A DNA stretch of 64,000 bases from Rhodamnia argentea (taxonomy: Eukaryota; Streptophyta; Magnoliopsida; Myrtales; Myrtaceae): assembly GCF_020921035.1 (NCBI RefSeq), contig NC_063156.1, positions 23,484,283 to 23,548,282 of the forward strand, written 5' to 3'. A program made the position numbers and the translations under genes. This document shows, in pieces, positions 1 through 12,719 of this stretch (position 1 is its first letter; each line of letters starts with the position of its first letter). The notes below the pieces were generated by a model. It was not told the DNA's origin, ran no database searches, and saw nothing but the letters and a program-made list of their open reading frames with translations.

Positions 1-70
1 CCACCGTCAAGTAGTTCAAGAACTCCATTGCCTCTTCCACGTTGAACCCTCTCTTGTTTCTCTTACCCAT
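1..70 (-). CDS. 5' end of an unidentified protein gene (partial)
   Basis: Reading leftward from an ATG at 70-68, the frame stays open to the window edge and encodes about 23 residues beginning MGKRNKRGFNVEEAMEFLNY. The start is basic and the following part is a possible helix. I do not recognise the family from so short a piece. Upstream (71-412) is a GA-rich, UTR-like stretch, typical of a plant 5' leader, which supports this ATG as a real start. The frame could end at a splice donor just outside the window. No function is proposed. Confidence 0.45.
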   Translation of the reverse strand, partial: MGKRNKRGFNVEEAMEFLNYLTV

Positions 71-352
71 CGAAAATCAAAACTCCCAGAACTTCCCACT
101 TCACTTTCTCGGGCTGAAAAACGAAACTTGATACTCACAATACCATGGCGAAGATCGCCACAAGAAGGGGCAGAGAAGAAATAAAAAAATCTAAGCTTGA
201 GAGCTGACAGACGCCAGTAGCATCAAGTCTTGGAGGATTTCTAACTTGCCCAAGAACTGATCCTCAATCAAGAATCACGGGTCGTCGACAGTCGGAGAAA
301 AGGAGCGGTTAGGAATTCAGAGAGACTCCCTCCAGCTGCTCGTACCGTTTTC

Positions 353-353
353 G

Positions 354-385
<32 letters not shown>

Positions 386-412
386 AACAGAGACAGAAAC
401 AGAGACAGAGAG
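353..412. repeat. (GA)n microsatellite followed by a 12-bp minisatellite
   Basis: About 14 GA units at 353-380 run into two and a half copies of an ACAGAAACAGAG unit at 381-412. It lies about 300 bp upstream of the minus-strand start at 70, where it reads as (CT)n, a common element of plant 5' leaders and core promoters. Confidence 0.8.
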
Positions 413-3400
413 AGGACAAGTCAGAGACTCGCGACGGTAAAGGTAAGAAATTCTTAGTTGAGAACGATGTGAACGCAGATTTTTGCTATTGAGATAAAAA
501 AACTAGCTTGTGCCTCTCTTTCGTTCTCTCCGACGAGACCGTAATACTCTTTTTCGGCCATAAGCAACAGTCCAGAACGTACAACGGAAGAAGATATTGA
601 TGTCCTCGAACTACCGTTGATCAAGAGTTCGTGGGTCCCGCCAATAAAGATGATTAAAATTTCTTGCAGACTCCTCCCGCTGCTGACTGACCAAGCGGAA
701 GCCGATCGAGCTGGTAACCACTCTTGGGAAGGCTTTTGGTTGACTTTGACTTGTAATGTTTAAATTACGTGATCGCCACTGAATTTGGGGATGGGCTATC
801 GAAATTTTACAGTGATAAATTTATTCTTGAAGGATGAGAGTGTATTTCTAGCTGTAGAATATGTTTTGTTATTCGCTTTGTTCTGCAGTTATTCAAAAGC
901 TTGAAAGTATTCTATATAACTGGCGAGTATTATCCTAATTAATGAATGAAATCTTTTTTTTTTCTCGATAAAAAAAAGAGAAAAAAATTCGTACTTTTTC
1001 AATCTTGTGCGTAAGAAAATTAAGGATATTGATATTTTCACACCATCCTCCTTCATTTATTTTTTACTTTTTCAATTTTAGATGGTCATTTAAGATCGCA
1101 GTAAAGATAGACGAAATGTTGCGATCAAATCGGGAACGAGTGATTTTATTTTTGTAATATTGCATGATCGAAGATATTCATCTTCATTGCTCGAGAGAAC
1201 AAAATATAAGTTTATTTGACGTTTGAATTCGATGTCGTGGTCCTGATATGGAATTTGCAATTTTTGCAAGGTGTTTTTCGAGAGAATGGACATATGTTCT
1301 TACAATATGTGAGTAACAACAATATATGGAGGGTCAAATCTAGGGTTGACCGACGACCGGGCCGGGATCGTGGGTCGGGTCAAATCCGGCTCACCGGTCG
1401 ATTTTTGAACTTTCAAGGGGAGGAGTCAAACTGCGAAATTCCAAAAAGTTTTATTTTGGGGTGGCGGGCGTGGTGGGGCCCAGCGGCTTCTAGAATGATT
1501 TTATTTTTCTCCGCTAATTTCCCACGTGGCACCGCTAAGGAAGACCCTCGGAGTCGGGTCTTCGAGGAGGTGGTCCAGACCGGATTCTTCGGTTTTTACA
1601 TTCCGGTCCGCTTTGGCCGTACTGTTAGGGCACCTCGAACGGAGATCCGACTGTCGGTCCAGTCAGCAGCAGCATTAACTTTTTGCCGGCTCATAGTTGG
1701 CTACTAAATTTTGCAGATTTCTTTTTTTATTTTATTTTATTTTATAAATTTCCAGCTTAGGCCAGAAAATACTTTTTGCAGGCTTAGGGTTGGAGAACTT
1801 GATCAAATTTTTGCAAGATGGGCACTCGGAGTTATTTTTACTTTCGCTTTTAGATGAATTTAAGAAATAATTTATAGGTAGTGTCAAGAGCATTTGATGT
1901 TTACCTGAAGTTGGATATGCTAAATCTCCCAAAAAAAAAAAAAAACATATTCGCGGTTGTTTGTATTTTTTGAACGGGTATATTTGTTTAATTTTGACCA
2001 GAAATAAAAATTCCGACCAGTTTCATTTAGAGTTTCATGGCATTTCTTTACAATGAAAAGAGAAAATTATTCAAGATCCCTTAAAGTTTCAGGACGGTGC
2101 ACGTTTGGCTTCGAGTGTTCAATCGGTATGCAAAGCCCCTTGAACTTTCAATTTTGCTATGATCGTCATCTCTTCGTCTATTTTTCAATCTACATGTGCC
2201 TAATATGCGATTTTTCAAGAGTAAGATTCTAATTATTCTTGCTTTTTTTTTTAGGCAAATCACTCTTTGGCTCCTAAACACATGAAAAATCATAGAACGA
2301 GCACGGGAAAATGCAAAAAAAGATGTACTAACCTTTAATAAAATGTTGGCACGAAAATGGTAAGGTTTTTTCTTTCTTTCTTTTCCATTGTTTAATTTCT
2401 TTAAATTGATTTTCAAATTACGAAATTGGTTACCTTGTTTTGTATATCCTAATTAAGAAACCCTTACCAAAGTTGGGAGCTTCTCGCCATAATGACCAAA
2501 GTGGTTCCATTCATCTACCATGTGTAAATTATACCTTATGATTAAAAAAAGGTGGTTTGATTTCATTTATTTTTATTTTTGGCATTTCAATTTCAACCAG
2601 AGCAATACCTGACGAAGAACGAGAAATGTCCGCACGGGAACTGACGTTAGACATTATCTTAAAGAATTCCAACGGTTGAGACCTCACGCCATGTCGCAAG
2701 AACCCCCATAAAATGTCACGCCAAGAGCACGAATTTTGGTGATCCATGGACCACCTCTCATGCACTTGCGTCCATTCCTGTCTGGGAAGCCCCATTGAAG
2801 ATCAACCAAACGAGCGCACTTATTGAGCGATTCATGGACCACATAGCACACTCAGGTCCAATTCTCGGTCTGATATCCTGGTGAACGGTGAAATGCATTC
2901 CATAATTGCACTACTAGCACCTACATCAGTGTGAAGATGGGAGAAACTTGAAGTAGCAAATACATCAAACACTAGGTGGGTTGGGAACTTCGAGATTCGC
3001 GATTTTCCAGCTGAACAGGCGTGAATCTTAGCCTGCCTCCTGCTTGACATGGGCTCGTGAACAAGTAAACTGAAGACAAATCAACAAGGCTGGCATTTGC
3101 GCATCAACGGAGGGAGGCAGATTCAAAGTTCTACTACCAGAAGGAAGCATGCAGACTAAACGAAACAAGAAGGTCGGAGTTATGATGCAAGAACCAAAAG
3201 ACTACAGAAGAATTAGCAGGGAAATGATCAAACTCAATACATTTCGCTCACCACCCCTCAGCTCGTCCTAGATGGCATCCTGGTAAGCAATGCGACTACG
3301 TGCAGTCAATCCGCGACATTAAGAAGTTAGCAAAGCTTACTGAGTTGCGCAGAGCGTCTGCACTTGCAAAAGACTTTTCCTTGTACCCAAGGAAGAGTCA

Positions 3401-3927
3401 ATGACGACGTGAAGGACACAAAGACTACATAGCCAACTTAATTGTATCTCACTAGATGAAGCATTACAGTTCGCCAGAAAAATGTACTTTTCAAGATACT
3501 TTTTACAATCAAAAAGGCATCAGGGTAGTTAATTAGATTAAAATTCAGGGGACTTCTAAGTACAAACTAAGAAGCAGCACGGCCTTCTTTATTGTTGGCA
3601 AAGAATAAAAAAAGAAACAAAGGTTGTCAAATATGACCGTACTAATATGAGCCTGCAACCTTTCATGATAAATAAAAAATAAAGCCACTGTAAAATCATA
3701 AATAGCAGAAAAGCCAGACGTTAAAAGCTCGTTATATTCCCACTTGGCTGAAGATTGGATAAAGGCACAATAACATAGGCAGAAGCCCGAGCACTTCCAA
3801 GTATATACAGAAACTAGACAGATTCATGATTTATCTCGTGCAGACTTCCCCTCGTTTTTCAGATGTATGATCACTCCTTAACAAAGAACTTAACTGCATT
3901 CTAAGACCTATACAAGTCCTCACACCA
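413..3927. other. Intergenic stretch and probable 3' region of the DUF639 gene
   Basis: No coding sequence is supported. The sequence is AT-rich with poly(A)/poly(T) tracts (for example 1929-1945) and a GC-rich island at about 1340-1700. The open frames there show no recognisable domain. The segment at about 3060-3927 lies directly downstream of the DUF639 stop on the minus strand and probably includes its 3' UTR. Confidence 0.5.
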
Positions 3928-6900
3928 TCACTTTCTCTTCTTATCTTCCTTCTCTCTTTCGAGAACAACAGGAGCTGCTGGTATACTGAACCACCACTCT
4001 CTTAACCTCCTCATCCATCTTTCACTACTTGCTTTCCGTAGAGGAGAATATCTTGTAAAATTCTCCAAGAAAACCATTAACAATATGTACTTACTGGGAA
4101 CAAGAACGAGCATCAGGGCCGACAGAAAGAGAGCTACTGACAATTTCTCACTTGCCTAATAAGCACGAGTAACAAACAATTTTACTTGTGAATACAAAAT
4201 TTCAAAAACTAAATAATAGAGTTGGAAAACAGAATATGACACTTTCAGTCTTTATTCTGGTTACCTGAGGGTAAATGGACATCATTAAGCCACGTAATTT
4301 CAGGAGGACTATGTTTGTGTCCTGGATGAACCCTTCAGCTTGGGAAATTGCATTTTGAACAGCCAAAAGCTGCTCCATTGTGTTCATCGCAGGAGGGGCT
4401 ATAACCTTGACTTCATGAAAAGCCTTCCCTCCACTAAAGTACTTATTAAGTACCATGAAAACTGCGAGGAATACGAGCCCAAATGCAAAGGCATAACCGA
4501 GCAATCCCCTGCGAAGCATATACCAGACGTTCTCAGAGAACTCAATGTTTTCTATGCATGCCAAGGAAATACGGAACTCTTGCAGTTTCTTTTACCAGTC
4601 CCACCTTAATTCCTAAGGAGATTCATGATTTAAGTTCATAGGTGCATGATGCACTTGGATAACGTCAATGCATCCGCAAGTCAAGAGAATATATCAAAGT
4701 TAAAAAAGTGTGGAAGAGTCCATCAATGCAGATTGATCTTTCAGTAGAAGACTTGATAAGCTTTTCAAAGGTCACATACACTATCTGTTTTGTGCAAAAT
4801 AAATGACCATCTGATGTCAAACACCATACAAAAATCCACAACATGCAGAGTGCAAGAAAGATTTTAGTCACTCCAAAGTTGGCTCTTACAGCCATAGACC
4901 ATTTTTGCCAAAAACCTTAATAAATTGTCAGGTAGACTTTACCGATCACCATCCCAAAATTGTATAACACTCACACTACCAGACTTTTCAATTTACCCCT
5001 GAATGATGCGGAAAGAAATGCGAATAAATCATTTAATCATAATTCTGGCCAAAAAAATCATGTCATCATCCACGCAATCAATAACATATTTCATCTAAGC
5101 AGGAAAAGAATATAAAGACAAAAGTAGGTATAACTCTAAACAGAAGGGTAGAACCGACAAAGAGACCATCTGCAATAACAGCACATTACCTGCAAATGAT
5201 GTAAGTGACGACCAAACAGAAGATGGAAGAGTGCAAAGGATTATCCCAATATGCCAGAGAAAGTAGCCACTTGCCAACTTCAATAAGAGGAAACAGTAAC
5301 TCCTGTGGAATGAGTAAAATATGAACAAAGGTATTAATGGAACAATGTAAATCTGATAAATTCAGCTAGTTGGGATGGGACGCCACCACAACCATCTTGT
5401 TCCCACCTTTATTTAATAACATAAACACGTAGAGACAACAGTAATATCAAACCTACATAAATAGATAGTAACTTTTCTCTTTTGCCAATAGGAAAGTAAT
5501 GATTGAACCACTATCATCACTAATACCTTCATGACTGCCATATTGGTATCAATCCCATCAACTTTAACTTCATCAACAGTTGCTTGTGCCACCACTACCT
5601 TTTTATAGCTGTTTCTAGATTCTTTCACCACTCTTTCTAACGAACTGATTTCCCCCACAGCTATCTCGCCAACAACAAGCCCTGCTTCATTTAGGTTATT
5701 GGAACCACTCCCAAAGAACCCTAGGTTAGAAATCATGGCGAGCGAGGAAATGGAATACATCCCACCACCCCCATCATCGTAACTATTAGTACGGTCTAGT
5801 TCCCTTATGGATGACCCGTTTGCAAGAGCTTCCAGTATTAAGTCTCCGCCAGGAAGTTGGTCACAGAGATTAAACATGAGAAGATCCTCACAGTGAAGAG
5901 GGCCTAAGGAACTAAATTCTCTAATGGCCTGTATCCGTAGGATTCCAAGTACAGCCATTGAAAGTGCTTCATCTCGTTCCACTCCAGTGATCTGGAATTT
6001 CTTAACGAAGCGGTGTGCATATAAAATCTCCCGGACTATTGCCAACCAATAGTCACGACGAGCATGTCCTTTGAGTTCAGGAAACTCCATGACAACAGGT
6101 TCCAATCTGCATGAAGTGAAGACATTAAGAGAAAGATGCTGGGAATCAAATGAGCCAATTTGATTTCAGAAAGATGAATCATAGAAGTGAATATCAAACT
6201 TTAAAGAAATGCATCAAGCCTCACAATGATGTTGATTTGTACATGATTGCCTTGTCAAACAACCTAGTGCCCCATGGTCCAGTCAACTCGGGCTTGACAA
6301 TCTGTTTCAGATCATCTGATAAGTCATACTTTTTGGCATCGTCATAAGATACCATTCGGAGTGGTTCAAAATAAAGGGCATGATCAGTCAGTGTTAAACG
6401 ACCTGCACGGAGGCAACACCAAAGAAAGAAATATAAGTGATAAGGAAAAGAGAAAAAGAAAAACTAGAGTCACTGGTCAATGCTGCTATTCTTTTCAAAT
6501 GAGGGACAACAAGCCTTGAAGCTGAAGATCTTTGACCGATAGGACATTTCATTTGATGGAAGAATTTTATATTTACTTAAAAACCAGCATCAAAGAATGT
6601 TGATCCTTGATATATACCAGGCCATGTAGACATTCCTACATGTTCAAGAACTGGTTGTGTTGTTACAGTTCCATCCACTTCAAGAATCTTCTCTCCTCTG
6701 GAGGATCGAACACCTGAAAGGAGGGATGATTCTGACTGGGACTTCAATTTTTTTACAGCTCTACAAGGACAAGTACAAGATTATCAGAGTTTATGCAAAA
6801 AAAGATTTAGATGACATACAATAACCATGAAGATATGCTAGGACAGCATTGTTCTTGAATCTCCAAACACATTTCATAATTTTGAGTAAAAATTTTTCTC

Positions 6901-8036
6901 ATCTATGCAATATTGCCTTCTCCAAATAACTCGTATGCAGCAAATTGAGATGTAGTACCTTTCCAGCCCGGTAAGGTACTTATCATAGACAAAAAAATGA
7001 AGCCGACCACCCGTAGAAGCGGTGAGCACTTCAAAAAGGTTTTCACTAATAACGACATTTGCAATGATAGGGACAGCTGGAGCTATACGAGAGAAAGCTT
7101 GCACACCGACAGTAACGTCTTCACCTTCCTGCATTAGGAAAATTGCACTAAACGTTTTGACTGGTAAAAGGTGCAGATTGCAGAATACCTAAGCAAATAA
7201 CCATCCTATATAAGCAATTTCATCTAATTGTAGCAGCCAAGCACTGAAGTCAACTAAGTAATCCTTGATTCATCTTCATTTCACTATGTGTTTCTTTGCA
7301 CTTACAAACAAGGACAGGCACAAGCTCACAAGTTAAGAGATATCAAAATCTCCCACCAAAAAATGCGTTCTTAACATTTCTAGGAAGAATTGAGAAAGAA
7401 GGAATACTTAAAAGTAAAACAGGTAGATGAAGGGAGACTAACATGAACTAAAGATTCACTTGCACCAGGTGTTTCCCAAGCTACCATCATGTCATAAGTT
7501 AGGCGCCGGAATTTTTTATCACCCAGATGGCTGGCTACTTGAAGTGAGAGTGCAAGTGTCCTGAAGCAACAATATTCCAAAAAGTTCCTTGCATAAACTG
7601 ATGGATGCTTTACGGAATCAGAAGCCTCTTTGTCGAAGCTCCCCTGAAGCTCAATCGTTGGAGTACCAAGGACTCTGCATTTAAGCATTGCTTACCGTAA
7701 AGAGAGATATCATTATGATGTGCCATACCAAATCCAATGCTACGATATTGTATTAAATTACCAACTATCTAAGGGCCTCAGTTTTATCCCCACAATTGAA
7801 GTAACGGATTGCAGAAAACAATCAATATAGTTCCTGGGTGCTTACTTTGAGCATCGGCGAACAACAATATTCGCTATTGGAGACAGCTCTGGTATCCAGT
7901 TCCTTTGAGCCGATGGAGACTTCCCCATTTCTTCAAATTCTTCTCCAAATAAGGTCCGGTTCCCAATCAACCACTTGAACGAACCTTCTCTCACTAGACC
8001 CTCTAACATATTCCTGGTCTTGCTTGCCACAGCCAT
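3928..8036 (-). CDS. DUF639 family protein, complete, nine exons
   Basis: Exons (minus strand): 8036-7846, 7674-7443, 7128-6959, 6760-6618, 6402-6225, 6106-5527, 5302-5190, 4508-4265, 4155-3928. All junctions are GT-AG, phases match, and the sum is 2079 nt (692 aa), close to the roughly 690 aa I recall for Arabidopsis At1g48840. The N-terminus carries the family signature EGLVREGSFKWLIGNRTLF followed by GKSPSAQRNWIPELSPIANI. The middle exon contains EFPELKGHARRDYWLAIV. The C-terminus has two hydrophobic, probably membrane segments (GLLGYAFAFGLVFLAVFMVL and LSVALFLSALMLVLVPSKYI) and ends RRLREWWFSIPAAPVVLE plus a lysine-rich tail. The family is plant-specific and of unknown biochemical function; some members are labelled heat-inducible transcription repressor without firm support. 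The hydrophobic segments suggest membrane association (inference). Confidence 0.93.
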
Positions 8037-8660
8037 CTCGAAAATGCCCAGCTCTATGTGATCCGAAACGTAAGCAAACGCCCTCGAACCACACTAATTC
8101 TAGGACCAGCAACTTCCACTCGAACGCTCCAAAGCCAGAACTCATAAAACCAAACTCGAACTCCAATTGCTTCCCATTTGTCCAACACGAACAAGAACAA
8201 AGCAACTGACTTACTGATATCACGTCCAAAATCACGCCAAATCAACCAAAATCGCAGCTCAACAGACAGATTCAATCACATATAAAAGAAGTCCAAACAC
8301 CTGCAACGCGATAAGTTTCTTCGACCAAAGCACCGCACGGGGAAAGTTACCTGTCCACGCAATACCCAGGAATTTGATTTGAGCTTCAATCCCATGAAAA
8401 TTCTTCCCACACAAAACGAGACTTTCGAGACCTAGCGTCCGATCAACGATTCAGTACTGCCCACCAGTCGCGTTTACCCAATCCGTGAAGCTACAAGCAA
8501 AACAAGGAAGGCACAGGGGAAGACGGGTCTCCGCAGCTTTCACAAGGGGGAACTAATTTATTCTCACTCAGTTAAGATTTATCCGGAGAAGAAGCGGCGA
8601 GAAGATAAAGGAAGGGAAGAGAGAGAGAGAGGGAGGCGAAACAGTAGTCCAGAGAGCTAT
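8037..8660 (-). promoter_or_regulatory. Probable 5' UTR and core promoter of the DUF639 gene
   Basis: The 600 bp upstream of the DUF639 start has no conserved coding frame. It contains a (GA)n tract at about 8617-8637 (CT-rich on the gene strand), usual for plant leaders. A 5' UTR intron is possible because potential donors and acceptors are present, but no transcript start can be fixed by eye. Confidence 0.4.
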
Positions 8661-9009
8661 GGAGCTTTAGCTTTCCATCGTCATCAATCGGAAGCTTTCC
8701 TTCTTCTGGACAAATATACAGTGGGAAGGGAACGAGTAGATCCACAAGGGCACGTCACACGTGTCTTCTGCGCATCGGCCGTGAGCTGGAAGGTTTTGGT
8801 ACGCGACGGTGATACACGGGCGGGCCGGGCCCGACTTAGACAGTACAGCCCAGAAATCATATCTCAGCTGGACCTCAATGTATTGTGGGCTGGGTGGGCC
8901 CATTGGTAGCGAATATGGGCCTCAGTCTCAGGCCCATGATCAGTTCTATGCTAAGATCGGCCTAATGGAAATTGGTCCAATTTATCTATTGCCAAAACAT
9001 ACCCGAACC

Positions 9010-9222
9010 TATAGGTGGCCGGTTCCTGAAGAAGGTGGAACCCCCGGTTCCGGTTTCAGTTCGGAACCGCCGATTCCTAGACTCAACGGTTATTTTTCCC
9101 CGGGCCTCCTCCTTTTTTTTTTATTTAAAAACCGGGTCGGAACCGTGGGCCCAGTCAACGGGCCCGTTCCCGGCCGGTCAACGGGCCGGTTCTGGGCCCA
9201 CGGTTCATTTTGGCCATCTCTA
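9010..9222. mobile_element. hAT-type MITE (213 bp) with 8-bp target duplication
   Basis: Flanked by an exact 8-bp duplication CCCGAACC at 9002-9009 and 9223-9230. Left end TATAGGTGGCCGGTTCC; right end, read inward on the other strand, TAGAGATGGCCAAAATGAACC. The TAGNGNTGGCC ends and 8-bp duplication are the classic signature of non-autonomous hAT elements. The interior is GGTTCC/GGCCC-rich and noncoding, so the open frames crossing it are accidental. Confidence 0.85.
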
Positions 9223-9230
9223 CCCGAACC

Positions 9231-10666
9231 GCCCTAATAATACGATTCGCGAAAGACTAACACAGAAAATATTTAAAAAATATTTTCCTAAAAGTGATCA
9301 CTTTTATAGCTTTAAATTATTATTAAATGAAAAATGTTTTCACTATCGACAACAATTTATGTTAAAACATTTCCGTGAGCGATAAAAAAAAAATTCCGGT
9401 CAATATTTCGGTAAATGATACAAATGATTATTTCTAGAAAAATATTTTTAAAATCATTCATTTTCCAAGCGAGACAAATGCACTCTAAGACAACCATGAG
9501 GAGCGTCATCAAACCCATTTCATATCTAGCCAGCATTATCCAAAATAGAAACATCATCAAACTCATTTGCCACAGTCACCCCGTCAATCTCCGCCTAAGA
9601 ATTTGTTGACATCGATGGCGGTCAGTCCTTAAGCTCGAAATCTAGACTGGAGTTTCTAATCGAACACTTCGCTCAAATCTATAAATCGATCGGACTAGCA
9701 TATAATTTCCTCCCAAAATGTTTCATGATCCTCAGATTGTTGACTCATATGATGTGCCCCATTGTGTACTCATCTTGCGATCATGAGGGAACAAACTTCC
9801 ATTACGGGAACTGGAAGCTTGGAGAATCTGGCTGAAGTATCACTAGTACAGCATTCCTGGAGTGCTAGTTTTACTTGATACCCAGAGTTTAGTTATTACG
9901 TTCAACTTTGGGTTTAGTTAATTCTACTAATAGTTCAAAGTTCTTCAGTCTTAAATTAGCCTTCTGTACAGTTTCTTCCTATATCTTCACTAGAGAATTC
10001 TCCTATGTCGAGGATTCCGACTTTACGCAGAGTAAAGTCCTGACTGATATGATGAAACCCTACTGATCTACATGGAAAAGGTAAAATACAGATCGAAACC
10101 GGGGTGGTGACCGAAAACACGAGTTTGTTTGGAGTCGACCGCATACGAAACCGAACATGCTTCGGGTGCCTCAAGGATCAACTATACATTGAGATCCTGA
10201 TCACTAAGGCCAACTTTATCATGGATTATTACTCATGCTGGATTGGTATTTCTCTCCCAGCTCAGCCTTGGTAATGATCTTCTAAGTTTGCCTTGCTGAG
10301 GTTCATTTCACTAACATTCAGTCCTTGAAAACATCTCGAACGCTTTCAAATTCAAGCCTCTACAATAATTAGAATGTGAAACTGTGGGCCGAGACGGAAG
10401 CTTTTCAAGCACGTCCACCTGGTGATCCTTCGTATGATTTGGGCTGATGAGGGGAACCAGTCTCTCTCGAGATGACCTTCGATGATAGAATGATTCGGAC
10501 TGAATGTACATAAGTGAGCAACAGAAGCGAGGTGGCGCCGCTGGTGGTGGCAATCGGCTCAGTATGTGCTTGGTCATGTGGTGGGTTGCCCGCTTGAGTG
10601 GGAGGGTGGTGGTCGTCGATGACAGTTTGCCAATAGGCATTGCACCTCTAGCTTGTGAGTAAAGAC
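9231..10666. other. Intergenic, nothing recognised
   Basis: AT-rich spacer with short open frames that show no domain or codon pattern. No RNA gene or structured repeat was recognised. Confidence 0.5.
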
Positions 10667-11138
10667 ACACAAACTAGAGTTGAGCATGGTTCTAAAATAG
10701 AACAAGAACCGAAAACCAGAGAACCGAACTGATGGAAACTAGTCCGGTTCTAGATCTAGGGTATGCATGGTAGGTTCCACATTTCAAAAACTGAAACTTG
10801 AAATTTGAAACTTGGAACCTGGAACCCGGAACCTGGAACAAGTCTTTGTATTTTTCTTTTTCTATATCTGTGCGCGATCTTGCAGTATTCATTGGTGTTT
10901 GATTATGAGTATGTAATATGAAACTACTAGTCCGAGTTTCTATTTCCGGTGATATCTATGACTGAAACTTTTACTTTGTTAATACTTCATATTCTTCACG
11001 TGTCTAAATATGAGCTGTAATAAGTTAATTGTAGTAGTAAATGGCGGTAATTAAAGGTGATGATTCAATTGAATTGTTCAATTAAGAATCCATGTGAAAC
11101 TTGAGTAGACCCCGAAACCCGTGATAAGGTAGGCTATA

Positions 11139-12599
11139 TGTGACGTTACATATCGCCACACCCGAAGGGTTAAGCCTTTCCTACCAAACTCACACGTTCT
11201 TCTTTAATTAATTGATCTTTCAGAATACTTAGTGCATGCGGAAGACTAACAAATCAAGTCGTCCATACAGATACAAGTGCATAGAATATAAAACATCCAA
11301 TGTCAGATACGCCCATTAAGGGGTATGGCCTTACATGGTTTCACTAACCATATAACACACATATCAAATAACAACATCATTCAACTAATCGATTCACAAA
11401 TTTCATATTCGTATTTCGTTTATTCAACCATTCTCTATTACATATCCATACAACTGCTTCATTTAAGTACACTGTTTACATGGAAGGAGTATAACAGGGC
11501 GTAATCTACTCCGGATCCATCAACGTCATTTCCGTCCATGATCTTGCTTTCCATAATGCTTTTCCTCGTCGACTTACTCATTTGAAAAATGGTTAATCAA
11601 CATGAGTAAGCCGAAACTCCTCCGCAAGTAGGATTCTTAGGCCAAACGATTAAACCAGTTATAAAATTGCAAAATTGCAACCAAAGTCACCACGACAGAA
11701 TCCAAGATATTTAAAGGATAGAATTTTCGAATCAAATCAGAATTCAAGGATAGAACCAATCAGAATCTAAGGATAAACTAAATCAAAGTCATAAATAGCA
11801 CGATTCGAGATCTATCAAATCAAAATCTAGAATACTCAAGAATAAAATTTCAGAACCTTAGAATATCCCAAATCAAAGCTATTACAGCCATAATAGATTG
11901 GCAAACAATGCTCACAACAGCCAAATCATAGATAATCTAGTAATAAAGACTAGAAATCTGCTTGCGTTCATAGAAACGAAGAAGAAATGACGGATAAATG
12001 AGCTCGAATAGCCCTAGGTGTGGGCGTACATCTCGGCTCGGCAAGCTTGGCGCCACCGTGGAGGAACGGCGAGCCAAAGGCGGCGACGGCATCGGCAGAT
12101 ATGGATGGACGGCGACGGGTGGTCTGCCAAGAGAGAGACGGTGCGGTGACAATCCAACAGAGTAATGGTGTTCTTGACGACCGTACACCAAATTAAATGA
12201 CTCCACAGGTTTATATAATAGAAGCAACTGAAGATCAGTCCGATTAGGCGAGTCGCCTTGCGGCCGACCGGGCGGCTACATGTGTCCACCCATGCGTGGA
12301 CTTCCTGCGCCACGTGTCATGGCGTGCGACACGCGTCCTAGCCGGACGCCACGTGTTGACACATGGCCCCCCACGCACATGCGGCCATGTGTCATATTTT
12401 GTCCCCAGTTGTCTCAATCTAGCACATATTCGATTCGATGGGACCTACATTAAACACAACATCCCTAAAAATAGTATCGGGCCAATAATAATTCCTTAAA
12501 AATGCCCCGAGTTCGGATAATAATCCCCCATAGATAATAATTCAAACTCATTAAATGCTAATCCCTTCTTAAGCAGGTGAATGTTTTCGTGTCATTACA
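11139..12599 (-). mobile_element. Solo LTR (1461 bp) nested in a hAT MITE
   Basis: Begins TGTGACGTTACA and ends GTGTCATTACA, so it has TG...CA ends. It is flanked by the exact 5-bp duplication CTATA (11134-11138 and 12600-12604), as expected of LTR-retrotransposon integration. No gag-pol coding sequence is present, so it is best explained as a solo LTR left by LTR-LTR recombination. Minus orientation is inferred from a TATA-like TTATATAA at about 12210-12218 with G-boxes about 100 bp away on the side that is upstream in the minus direction. The superfamily is not assigned; the length is more usual for Ty3/gypsy than Copia. Confidence 0.82.
12311..12355 (-). promoter_or_regulatory. Paired CACGTG G-boxes in the solo LTR
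   Basis: Two perfect CACGTG palindromes at 12311-12316 and 12350-12355 lie in a GC-rich block (12230-12390) that also has several CATGTGTC-type near matches. G-boxes bind bHLH and bZIP factors. Their place about 100 bp from a TATA-like motif suggests a retained LTR enhancer and promoter (inference). Confidence 0.5.
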
Positions 12600-12719
12600 C
12601 TATAAGTTCTACAGTGTGTGAGATAAGTTTCGGATCCAAAAATTGGAGAACCGGTTTCGATAGGTAGGTTTCGGGTAATACCTGGACCGATCCCGAAACC
12701 GCTCATCCCTAACACAAAT

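Larger units (their letters stand above)
10675..12711. mobile_element. hAT-type MITE, split by a solo LTR
   Basis: Left end TAGAGTTGAGCATGGTTC at 10675; right end, read inward, TAGGGATGAGCGGTTTC ending at 12711. The 8-bp flanks are ACACAAAC (10667-10674) and ACACAAAT (12712-12719), 7 of 8 identical. The left part (10675-11138) and right part (12605-12711) align with the two parts of the intact element at 56152-56747. Without the inserted LTR and its duplicated 5 bp the element is about 571 bp, against 596 bp for the other copy. It has no transposase and is noncoding and non-autonomous. Confidence 0.85.

Noticed and set aside
1216-1707. Plus-strand open frame of 163 codons
   Set aside because: No recognisable domain, odd composition in a local GC island, no splice or promoter context; treated as chance.
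4665-4895. Hydrophobic open frame as an extra exon of the DUF639 gene
   Set aside because: No acceptor gives the right phase, an in-frame TAA precedes it, and exon 7 joins exon 8 (acceptor at 4509) directly with conserved protein sequence.
8721-9385. Overlapping plus-strand frames of 137-142 codons
   Set aside because: They cross a hAT MITE with clear ends and target duplication; the Pro/Gly-rich translation comes from the GGTTCC/GGCCC element interior.
11937-12313. Minus-strand frames of 96-99 codons
   Set aside because: They lie inside the solo LTR and have no similarity to gag, pol or host proteins.
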